Source: Luscinia megarhynchos (taxonomy: Eukaryota; Chordata; Aves; Passeriformes; Turdidae). Taken from it: a stretch of DNA of 64,000 bases. This document shows, piece after piece, positions 25,908 to 36,958 of the stretch (its first letter is position 1; each line of letters opens with the position of its first letter). Under the pieces are notes generated by a model, which saw only the letters and a program-made list of their open reading frames with translations, was not told the origin of the DNA and did not search any database. A program made the translations under genes and the position numbers. The stretch is from NCBI GenBank assembly GCA_034336665.1, contig CM067568.1:39536770-39600769 (forward strand), given 5' to 3'.

Positions 25908-28121
25908 GGTGGCCATTGAACTGTGATGCCTGTTCTGTATGTTCTGTGCTGCTGAGATGCCGTAGCAGTTTCAGCTCAGTTTCACAGGACTGCTGCCCAC
26001 CCCCAAATTCTGCATTGCAACAGACAGCAATTGCCTCAACTGCAGAAAACACACAAAGTGAGACTCAGAACAGAGATCAAGAATGGAATTGGTCCTGAAC
26101 ACTAAACTGGGGAGGAGTAAGAACCTATTGAGAGAAGGAAGTTAATACTACCCAAGCTATATCCGTTCTATGAAAAAAAAAAGAAACCTTCAATCTCCAA
26201 GGCTATCAGGCAGTGCTTTTCACTCATACTGAAAAATTGGAAAATAGAAAGTGTCTTTTTACTCTATGATGAAAAGATAATAAGTAGAAATAACAGTCTT
26301 TAGTCAAACAACAGAGCACCTCTCCAACAGAAGTTCTGCTTTAGCTAAACACTCAGAGACTGAAGTGGGAATACAGCCCAGGGTTTGGGCTTTTTTTTTT
26401 TTTTGTACAGACCTCTGCATGTGCTGCTCTGATGAGGTTATCATATAAACAAAGAGGTAAGACAGCTAGTCAAGCAGTGCTTTCTCTCCCACTGACAGAA
26501 CAGGAGGAAAAAGGTGAGTTTGATTCTCATTTAAATCAAAACCATTTTGTATGCCTGGGAGCAAAAATAATGAGCTCAAAGTCAAATCTGCATTAGGGAG
26601 CACTTCTCTGGGATAGGTAACCTGTGAAAGTACCACAAATATGCTTCTACAAGTGAGCCATGCTTTTGTGCATGGGACAAGCTCACTAGGTGAGGAGACT
26701 GGAAGGGCTGTGGCCCCAGCTCTCACATGGCTTCCCACCCAGTGCACAAGCTTTCAGACACACCATGCAAACGTGCTTGGCAAGCCTGCTTACCTCCCCT
26801 CCATGCCTGCTGCTGTGTATTCCTACAGAAAGTAAGAGGTACTCCATCTTGTCTCCTTCTCTCAAGTAAAATAACCTCTTCCAAGAAAGGCATGTCTTCA
26901 CTATTATAAACACACTGACACATTGAAATTCTTATTAGCAAAGCTACTCTGGTCAGAAATCATCTGTACCACACTCATGTCAGAAGGGCTAGGACTGACC
27001 AGCCCTTAGAAGAACAGAAAAGAATTTTTTGCCAAATTCTAATTTACACCCATAATTTTTATAGTTCTTGCCGGCATAAGAGAACATTGGAAGAAGCATA
27101 TATCATACCTGTTTTGACCCTGCTTGCACTTCTTACTAGTGTGAATGAGAATTTGGAACTGTGAGTCCATATGTGCCTCTAAATTGCTTCCAATTTTTCT
27201 ACATGCTTATTTTAGCAGTAGTTGTCACCCATGTGTATGCAAATTAAGCTTGCAGAGGAGCTCTGAGTAATAGGGAGAAAACAGCCTACCACTGTTTATT
27301 AGACTACAGCTGATGCCACAGTAAAAATGCTGTTGGTAATTTTAGTTCCCTTCCTCAGGGACACTTCCTGCTCTTCCACATCATTATGAAAACTGCTGGT
27401 GACAACGCACTCAATCCCAGTACTGGGAGCTCCTCAGAAAGACTCATAACAAAACAGACTCTTGAGCCTGGTTTGGTTGTTTTTTGGTTTTTTTTTTGCT
27501 AATCCTCCGAGTCTGGATCTTCTTTTTCTTCCAGATGAGAGGTGAAATGCATGGCATGGCAGAACAAATGAGGCTTTTGCCTATGGATCTCCTTCTTCTA
27601 AAGTCACAGAACTTCATTCACAAGAACTGTCAGTTCAATGCCTTTCATTGCCATGATATTACCTGAAAGAGTTTTTAATGCACTTAGATTTTAGTATTGT
27701 ATTTTATTTTCACACTTTTCATCTTAGTTTTCATTGTCTGATAAATCATCTAAGACTTCGAAAGCCACATTTTCTTTTCAGTGATTCTGTCTTCTTCCAC
27801 TTGGCAAGTGTCACATTCTTCTGTGATTTTCTTATGGCATTTAAAGCAACAGGAACCTTTTTATTTACTTCTCTCACAGGGCATTCACATAATTTCTCAT
27901 TTCTCTAGAAAAATTTACAACTCCAGGATTGCTGCACCTGCAAAATCATCCAAAGAAGGCCATCTGCTTCGTCTGACCTTCAAAGCTGGTGGCAAATTTT
28001 GGTTTTAATTTAAGTGAAAATTCTGAGTTATTCAGATACATAGATTCAAGTTTTCAGCCACTTTACATATTAGGCATATACTAAATTTGAATGAAATCAT
28101 TTGCACATGTGCAACCTACAT
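25908..28121. other. Non-coding stretch, no gene seen
   Basis: AT-rich sequence with a T14 run (26391-26404) and a T-rich stretch around 27.48 kb. Short overlapping frames only. Confidence 0.5.
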
Positions 28122-28175
28122 TTATGCATGCAAATCAGGCAATTAGGTACAAAATTACCTGATTTGCATACATAA
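28122..28175. repeat. 23-bp inverted repeat (hairpin) with octamer sites in both arms
   Basis: Arms 28122-28144 and 28153-28175 are reverse complements at 21 of 23 positions around an 8-nt loop. Each arm contains ATGCAAAT, the POU/octamer motif. Both mismatches are C/A on the plus strand, so a minus-strand RNA would pair fully with two G-U wobbles. The stem is shorter than a typical pre-microRNA. Confidence 0.8.
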
Positions 28176-30204
28176 TGCTAGAACTGAGCAAGTAATATGC
28201 AACAAAAAGCATATTCTATTAATATTATTTTCTTCTCTTCTGAAATTAGCTGCAACTGGATTAGAAAATACTCAAGATATTCATCACTCAAAATGATTAT
28301 TTGATGAACATATCTAGGTCTACTGATATGCTAGCTAATTACACATCTGAAATGATACCGATTTTGTATCATGTTTGGTAACCTAGCATGAAGCTTATAA
28401 TAAAATGTGCAATACTACCTTTTTCATGTTTAGTATTCAACTTAAAATTCATTTATAAAAATGAAATCTTGAGTTCATGAATATTAAAGCATAGCAAGTC
28501 CCCCAAAATTTTTGCTTTTGAATTCAAACTGAATGTTTTTTTTGCTGTTTGTGCAAGGCAGCTGCTTTTCCATGCACACAAATATGGAGCTGCTGCAAAA
28601 GCATCTGAGTATGTAGAAAAAGAAGACAGTGCAAACCATCTGTGGACTCTGGAGGGTATTTCCTACAGTACTGCAGTTGTAAGCAGACAGGTCACACCCC
28701 ATAGATGAAACAAGCAGCTTTTCCTCACCACAGCAACACTAGAGGGGCCTGCCTTACTGGAAGGTAAGTGCATACCCTGGGAGGGCTCTGGTGATACCTT
28801 TGACCCTGACCTCTCCTCTCCCGTGGCTCTTCCTGCCTCCTACTGCCTCCCTGCTCTGCACATGTACCAACACATTTATTTTGGTTTGCTTCCTTTTGCT
28901 GTGCTCCGTCTTGCTCAGAAGGCAAACTCCTCAGGCACAGACCTGTCCTATTTGTCTACAAAGTCTTATGCATACTAAGGGGCTTTAGCTGTAGAATAAA
29001 TAAACAATAACTGCACTTCTGCTGCGGTGCAGAGACATTTTTGCATGTCTCTAACTGTTCTCATGGGCTTATCTCCAAACCCCTTCAAGCAGTTCATTAT
29101 AATTTTTAAGATGGGGTTTCCAATACTCTTTCAGGTAAGGGCAGATCTTGGTTCCTGTCATGGCAGTACAAAGCTCCACACAGCATCCAGCATTTCATTC
29201 CTCATGTATACTGGCATTCGCTTTTTGATCAGATGCCCATTTTACAGACATGAGCTTCCAATAAATTATCTAGTGGCAATCAGACCTTCCGTACAAATAC
29301 CCTGATACCTTTAATAAAACTAGGCAATACACCTTGGAAAATTATTTCCTCACAGCATGCACAACTGCATATGCCATAAATAAAACCTGCTACTGTCTGG
29401 ATCATTCACCTCTCAGCACTGTGCCAAGTCCTACTGGTTTGATTTTTTTATGCCCAAATAGCACTTCCAAATATTTCAACATGCCCTCTTGGTTTTTTTT
29501 CCTTTATATTGAAATCATAAGCATTTCTAAGACAACTGTGTCATTGTCTTCTAAAAACTATGTTGCACATCTTTGGCTGATACAAGAATATAACAATAAG
29601 GACCACCAAGGTACTTGACAAGATCCACATTTAAGAACCATCATCTTGCGACAACCTTGCATCTCATTATCTATTACCTCTCATTGCAGGAACTTCTTTG
29701 TTTCTTATTCATTGACAAATTGGTAATGAGGGACTCTCCACCTCACAACCTATTGGTCAACTATAATTAATTTTATTTCCAGTGCCTCTGCTGCTCCACA
29801 AAGTTTTGCTGCTCATAACTATGCAATCATTTGGCTTTTATGTGTCTGTCAATCACAACAGCTTCAGAACATCTCTCAAGCATTTAGACCCAGAAAACTC
29901 TGCGTGTCTTCCTTTCCTTTTCATCCCCACCTGCTGAAGGATAGAATCTGTATAATTTTCCTTTCTTGCCTTTGTCACTGGCATCTATTTCAGGTTAAGG
30001 ATCTCCAGATCTCCTTGACACACATCCCAAAAGAGGTACAGTTCCAATTCTTGATCTTTCCTGACAGCAACCCTCCCTTTCAACACTCAGCAATTTCATT
30101 TCTAGGAGGACATATATACAGAGGCAATTCAGCACCACCTCTGTAAGCTCAGGAATTTGTAAGAGGCATGGAAAAGTCCTGCAGGCCAAGAATGTAAGTG
30201 TTTC
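28176..30204. other. Non-coding stretch, no gene seen
   Basis: AT-rich DNA without recognisable exons, RNA genes or repeats; only short frames. Confidence 0.5.
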
Positions 30205-30350
30205 TGCAAGTGATAGCTCAGCTGGTTAGAGTACACTGCTAATAACACTGAGGTTGTGGGTTTGATCCTTGTATGGGCCATTCACTTAAGAGCTGGACTT
30301 GATGATCCTTGTGAGTCCCTTCCTACTCAGAATATTTTGTGAACTCTGTA
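30205..30350 (+). mobile_element. tRNA-Ile-derived SINE with CR1-like 3' end (TguSINE1-like)
   Basis: The 5' part (about 30205-30280) aligns with tRNA-Ile(AAT). It has an A-box-like TAGCTCAGCTGGTTAGAG, the anticodon triplet AAT at 30241-30243 inside CTAATAA, a B-box-like GGTTTGATCC and a GGGCCA end. It runs into a 3' part with GGACTTGATGATCCTTGTGA and a CAGAATATTTTGTGA-type tail typical of CR1 3' ends. This composite is the structure of the songbird SINE that borrows CR1 machinery. It is diverged by several substitutions and is therefore an old, inactive copy. The family name is from memory. Confidence 0.85.
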
Positions 30351-33300
30351 ATATGTATTTCAAGCTCTGAAGGTAAAAAACAACAGTAGCTTTTTTCTGT
30401 CCCAAGTAAGGTGTACTTCATTCTAATCCTGACATCTATCACATTTTCAAGAGAACAATGACTCATGGTCTTTTATAATTCGTATTTGACACAGAAATCT
30501 AATTTAACCTCACAAAATCCAAAAGAGAAAAAAAATGTTTTGTAGGAGTTGCTATGCTTATACCACAAATAACATTGCTACAAACAAATTGCTAAATGTA
30601 ACCTGCCTCTCCTAAAGACTCATGATCCTGGAGCAAACCAACTATGTAAAATCATCAAACCCAGCAGAGAAGGAGTCAGAGGAATTACAGAAAGGACTTA
30701 GTAGTGGGAGCAAATTTAATGGATGAATTTGTGTAGTTTGCCTTGCTGCAGCAAGCAGATATGCTCAAAGGGGGACAAACTGCTGACTGAATGGACTTGG
30801 GACCCTGAGAGAGGGAAATCCTTGGGGAAAGTAAACCAAAAGTTTGTGCACCATGAAGCACATTGATGGACAAATGGACAGTATCACTAAGAGAAAAACA
30901 GAGCAAATACGAAAAATATACTGGCAAAACCAATAGGTAGGTATATCTCAATGGACTCTTGTGCTGTGAGAGGGAAAGACAGCAATGTCACTTATCTGCT
31001 GGTGAAAAACCAGTAGCAGACTAGGCACTCCTCCTGCAGAGTCAACAAAAGCAACACAAACTGCAGCTTGCACTCCAGCAGGAGAGGCTGCTGCGAATAC
31101 ACTGGCGTGGGGCCTGGGGGGTACTGCTGGACTGGCAGAAGGTGGTTTGGGCCAGCTTAGCTCAGGGCTGGTGGAGTTAAAACACACAGGCACACCTGGA
31201 TCTCTGGATGCCTAATGCTGCTGCTGTAGAGGGTTAAAACTGAGTAGCTTCAGGAAACCTCCCCTCAACAAAGGAGGGCTTTGCAGCACAGGGAGTGTTG
31301 GAGTGTTGAGCTATTTGGCTCTTGTTCTGGCCAGGCTGATACTGGCTCCAGAAGCATACTCTCATGGCATCTGGGCTGCATTACATTCATGGGGAATGTG
31401 CTCATTTACACCCAGGGAACATCACTACCTGTGTGTTCAGAGATGAAAATAGCCTTGGAATGACTTCCACAGGGCATGCTGCTAGAGCTAAAATGGATTG
31501 CCACTCTGAGAATTCCTCCATGAGCAACATGATGGAGGTAGTGGCGTGGAGGGAATGAATTCATGTTAAACAATAGCATTTTGCTACTAGAGGTAAAGAA
31601 GAATTATTAGTCCTACACTAGCTTACAGAAGGTCCTCCAGAGAGCAGGGATACTCCAATGATACACAGCTGACATGCAAACTTGCACAAGGGAAGGGATT
31701 GTTCACTGGAGCATATACAGGTATGTGCCCATCATATGCAGATATATGTGCCATTTGAGACATGGAGCTGCTCAATAGAGCAGTTAAAGAAACTCCTGTG
31801 TAGTAACTGAGTGGTATAATGTTGAATTGAGACCAAATGGCCTTAAAATTGTGCGGGAACTCCACTGTGAACCAAATGAAAAACCAAGAGAAGTCTGGTA
31901 ACTACATTGCCAGGATTCCTTAGGGAACAACAATTTAAGAAGCTTAGTAAAAGAGCTATCCAGACCCAGACATCTTTAGGCATCAAAAAAGTTCCTGTAT
32001 CAGTACACAGACTCTACAACCCTGAAACAGAACATCATTAAGAAGTCTGTGTGGTAATGGGATGGGTCCCCATCAAACTCTAGAACTTCGTTTGGACAAG
32101 ACCCTTACAAGAGTAAGGATGTGTGTGCTGCCAAGGACTGATGCCTTAAATGCTTGCAGCAAGTAATATAAGCATAGAGACTCTCAGAGTGCTGGGAAGG
32201 AATCAGGCAACTCTACAAAGCTCATCTGAGGAGGAAATGGTTTGGAGCAGGTGATAGCCTACAGTTCCCACAGATTCAGACAATGACATGAGCATGAAGG
32301 TCCTGCTCCAAGCAGAGAAATAATCTTGCTCTAATGTGATCCCTTGCTTCTAAGGTTTGAAGAATTTTACTGGCTTTAAGCATCTTCCATTTTTTCTGAG
32401 CTGGAGGACTTATCTGACAGCTATGCATGTGCATAGCTGAATACAACTGTATTTACATGTTCTATGCTGGAAGCATTATTTTCCTTAAAATATTAGAAAA
32501 TAAACCTTTAATTTTTCGTATGTCCTCCAATGAATTTGCAACAGAAAGAAAATCTGTGATTTTTTAACCTGATGTTATTGTTTTCAATGAAGGTGTTATT
32601 AAGAACTTTTATTGCTACATATTTTATGTTGTAAATGATTTCCATAGCAACCTGATCGTGCCATATATTCTGGGTTATAACTCAGAGGGAGAGGGGATGG
32701 GAAAAGCACAGAATGGAGACTACAGAACAAAACTTGTCCTGATTATTACCTGAATCTTGAATGTTCTTTTTAGTGCAATCTGTTTAAACAGTGTTTATTT
32801 GCAGGCAATGTTGAGGATCCAGCCAGGCTGCACCTGCCTTCCCAGGCATGCTCAAACACAGCCTAGGATTGCACATCTTCAAGGGAGAGCAGGGTGGAGT
32901 TCCTTCAAATGACAGAACCTTCTGCAAGGAGGAAGCTTCAAGCTGTAACTTGCAAAATATGTACTGTAAAAATCCAGCCATCAGAACACGGAAGATCTAT
33001 GCAGAGACCTGCAACTAATCACGCAAAAACCTGAAAGGAGCTGCTCCTTGTATTAAGCATGTGCAGCACAGTTCTCAAGAAATGCTGTCATCAGCTCTAG
33101 CATGAGGAAAGACAGGTACAAAAGAGCATGAGAATTTCTGCATTGCTTTCTGCTATTTAACTGTCACACAAGCCACTAGACATTCTATCAAGGCTGCTGA
33201 CTAATGAATCTATCTTAGGCCAGGGGTCCTTGTTAGCACAACGTTACTAGGTATCCACAGATCACACAACTGATACTGTCCTTGATGCCGGCACCTCTTG

Positions 33301-34599
33301 CTGCCTCCCCTCCAGCAGAAATGGTGCAGTGAGCACAGCTGAATGAGTACAGCTGGATGAACAGAAAAGTTGACTGCTGGAAGAGCTGGGGGTTGGAGTC
33401 AGAGAACCACTCAAAACCACAGCAAAATATTTGTCAAAAATGAGTATATACACTTAGCAAGGTACAGCTCTTGAAAGGCTGCATCTTTTTGATAAGATAC
33501 ACAGCATAATCTTTCATTGCAGGAGATGGGATACAATAAATATACCAACTGGCCCTTCTTATCAAAGCAGTCTGAGTTCTTCAGGGAGGAATTATCTTTA
33601 CATGTTACAGGGAGTCAAGAATATCAACAATACTTGAGCAAGTAATAAAAAATACTCCAAAATTTACTGCTGCAGGAAGACATGAGCTCTTTCAGTTATT
33701 TTAATCTCAAATGTTTTATACTTTGTCTTTTTATTCTACAGAAATCAGTTATAGACACTAAGAGAGTTCTAAGAGAAAATGTCTAGCATATCAAGTTAGC
33801 TCAAATAAACTTCCAACACCTACAAGTCAGTGGCCTATATTTTCCAGTAGCAGACCAGATATTCAGGCTTCTCACTCCCTCCCTAATTTTGCCCTTAGCT
33901 CTTACATACATCAAACCTACAAAAGTGTATTGTCCTTACTCCAACAGCGCGCCAGTCTGGACATGTTCAAATGAAAACCTGAGCTACACTATGATCTTGT
34001 CTCTTGTTGCCATGATGTGTGCAGTGAAGAGTAAGATTGCCTTAGATAATCCGGAATACAGCAATTCACAGCAACCCCATTCCGTCTTTGATTTGGACAG
34101 GGTGTGCTTTCCATCATAGCCAAAGGGAGCTCCTACCTCTGACACACAGGTATGCACTCTCCTTCACCCCAGCCCTCTGTATGTTGCATCAGCAAGAACA
34201 GCAACAGCCTCCAGCCTTGGAGCTATCAGCGTGAAGGACGCATGCACAGGCAACTGGCCTGGCACTGAACGTTGTTGTTCCCTAACACCTGTGTCACACA
34301 AGCGCTTTTCAGTTCAGCTGCACAGTTGTTGTAACAACATGCTTTTATTCCAGAGGAAGGGAGACTAGCATTTGGGGCAGTAGCCAATGGCTATGGTCTC
34401 CCTTGTTCCCATAGGCGTTTGCTGTGTGACCCTGGCTCAAACACTTAAGAATACCCATCTGGAAAATGGATAAATTAATGCGGTAACTTGAGGAGTAGCT
34501 TCACCCTTTCCTAGGCATAGCTCTCAAATATGGTTAGCAAAGTCCCAGGTGGCTTTAAATAAAAAGCACTTGCTTAAGGAAGGGCAGAACGCTGTTTTG
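30351..34599. other. Non-coding stretch, no gene seen
   Basis: AT-rich DNA with no recognisable exon, RNA gene or mobile element. An RFX half-site-like CCATAGCAACC occurs near 32642-32652. Confidence 0.5.
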
Positions 34600-35268
34600 G
34601 CTTCAAACCGACTCGGGGCTGTTCCCCCTGGAGAAGCCCCCTACGCCTCACCAGTCTGGCAGCCCAGAAGCAGAAGCAGGCTGCTAAATCAGTGGTTTGC
34701 CTGAGGAGCGAGCGGAGGCTTGCAGCAGCATGGCTGCTTTCTCTGCACATTCCTCTGGTGACGCTGCTTATTACCCAGCATGCAGATAACCCTGAGTCAA
34801 GGCTTTGGTATGAGCGGCGCTGCCAGGAGCTGCGTGCTTGGAATAGAGGGTTACAGTTTAAACCGAGGTGAAGCGCCGTCCCCAGCCAGCTGCACCCTGC
34901 CTGCCTCTCCTACTCGGCTGGAGTCAGCCACCCCTTCACCTATTTGCAGAAAAGGAGCTTTCCAGTCCCTCCCCTCCACCCCATCGCTCACCCAGGGATC
35001 ATTCCCATTGAGAAGCTCTCAGTCTAATAGTAATCCCGACGAATTTAGCTGCTGCTAATAAATCCCACCCTCTGCCCCTCCCAACCTGCCTCCATGCAAA
35101 TCCATTTGTAGGTTACTTGAACAATAGCGGAGCTGTAATCAGCCCTCCCCTCTGGCAGCCTGCAGGGAGGGAGGGGAGGAGGATGATGACAGTGGGGAAT
35201 TCTGCTCGGCTCCTTGAAGCTGCACAGACATGTTTCATGTCCCCATTCCCAACCCCTGCGCAGAGGCG

Positions 35269-35300
35269 GGCAGGCAGGAGGGCAGGCGGACAGGCAGGCA
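35269..35300 (+). repeat. Degenerate (GGCA)n tetranucleotide repeat
   Basis: Alternating GGCA/GGGC/GGCG units over about 32 bp, imperfect. Confidence 0.7.
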
Positions 35301-35777
35301 ATCACATGGCTGTCTAGGTCGGCCCAACCCAGCGGCAACTGCATGCCCTGGCGACCCTCCCCAGCCCAGCCCGGTTTGATTCAGTTCGGTTCAGTCCCTG
35401 CCTAAGCTGCCATGCCTCAGCAGTGCCAAGCCGCTCCGCGCTGCGGTGGGGTTGCCAGGCTTAGCCTCCACTCCCTAAACAAAGTAAAGGGCCTTTGCGC
35501 TGGCCAGAAAAAAAGGAGAAAGATACCCCAGTGAAGCAGACTTGAGCGCCCCAGACTTGGGCACACCCAGTACTGCCGGGAGAGCAGTGCCAGCCAGAGA
35601 GACAGGCACAGCTCTCCATTATAGGGTCGACAGAAAACCAGAGTCGTCTCGCTGTTAAAGATGATCCTGGAAGGGGGCGTTTTCCTGAAAATAAATTGCT
35701 ATTGGCAGCAGTTCACATCTTTGCAAAGGGTCATAAAAGCAGCAGCGAGTGCATATGGCCGAGCAGGGCTACGGAGA

Positions 35778-35796
35778 GGGGGGAGGGCGGGGAGGG
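35778..35796 (+). other. G-quadruplex-prone G-run cluster
   Basis: G-runs of 6, 3, 4 and 3 separated by single bases. Confidence 0.5.
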
Positions 35797-36000
35797 CTGT
35801 GAGCGGATGCCAAATCAGCTGAAACCTAAGAAGCTTGACCTTCCTCACCTCCACCCCTGCACCCACCGCCTCCAAAAAACCTTACAAGGACGCTTCGGGA
35901 AGGCAAGGCGCACAGCACCGAGGAGAATGCAGCCTCAACGCGGCAATAGGCAGGGCTGTGTGGCTGCGTCAGTGAAGGGGGAGAGAGGACACTTCAGCAA

Positions 36001-36921
36001 CGTCCACCTTCAGCAACGCAGACTTATACCAGCATGGTTCATTGCAGTCAGACCTTGGAATCTTGAACCTACCTAGCCCCAAGTAGCTCAGCCAGTCCAA
36101 CCAGTCACAGACTGTACTGGCCAGACAGACTTTTGGTGAGCATCCTCCCCCTCCCATTCACATGTCTAACTGCTCCCTTCTGCTGCTCACCCTACAGCTC
36201 CCTGAATGGCTGAAAGAGGGTTTGCTGTCAGAAACAGAAATGACATGTAATCTCCCATGTTTCTTCTCATGGAGTTAGGCAAGTCCATTCCCAGGGAGAA
36301 GAACTTGATTCCTGCAGAGCCTTCCAGTCAGGGGTGGCAGCATGGGGCTGGGCTGCCCTGTGGCAAACACGTGGAGACAAAGATGTTTGTCTGGCTCATC
36401 AGAGGAGCCCTGTGGTAGCCTCAGTCAGTGCACACATGCCTAATTCTTCTTTTAAGACATACATCTGGGAAAAGACCTTATATACCGTTCTTTTCATATC
36501 ACCCTATAAGCAGAGGCATTCCATTTCCCAAACTGCATTAGAAGCTTTAAGGCAGGGCCTGAAACAACAAAAGCTTGGTTGCATGGTTTTCAGACACTTT
36601 GAAGATAAACCCAGCAGTGCGTGTTCCTACACAGGAAGGTATAACCATGCCCTCTGTGTCTTCTGAGGGATGGTTGTAAGGACAACTCTGTAGGTACAGA
36701 GCTATGTTTTGGGTAGAAAATGCGTGCTGTAATGGATTCTGATGGCTGAACGCCAAGGGGGAAGCTGCTCTGCTTCAAGAATAGCCTTACAAGAGTCAGC
36801 ACTACAGTGACAGTTCAGTACTCTGCTGCAGATCTACAGGATGTGTCACTTTGGCAGAGAAAGAGGCTGCTAATGCACAACACAATCCATCCTACAATGA
36901 ATGGAGAATGACTGCATACCG

Positions 36922-36958
<37 letters not shown>

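Larger units (their letters stand above)
34600..36000. promoter_or_regulatory. Moderately GC-rich block; candidate distal regulatory element
   Basis: GC content rises above that of the flanks, with scattered CpGs, a GGCA-type short tandem repeat (35269-35300) and a G-run cluster (35778-35796). It lies about 4-5 kb beyond the inferred 3' end of IRF2BPL. Frames of up to 126 codons occur on both strands and match nothing I know. An enhancer or non-coding RNA promoter is a plausible but unproven reading. Confidence 0.3.

Noticed and set aside
25420..26098. 210-codon frames on both strands
   Set aside because: Most of each frame is the (CCCTT)n array, which lacks stops on either strand; the unique ends resemble nothing.
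30205..30280. Functional tRNA-Ile gene
   Set aside because: The acceptor and anticodon stems are broken by substitutions and the sequence continues directly into a CR1-like SINE tail, so it is a SINE head.
36922..36954. Retrotransposon or retrocopy poly-A tail
   Set aside because: No recognisable gene or SINE/LINE body upstream and no target-site duplication seen; a plain mononucleotide repeat is simpler.
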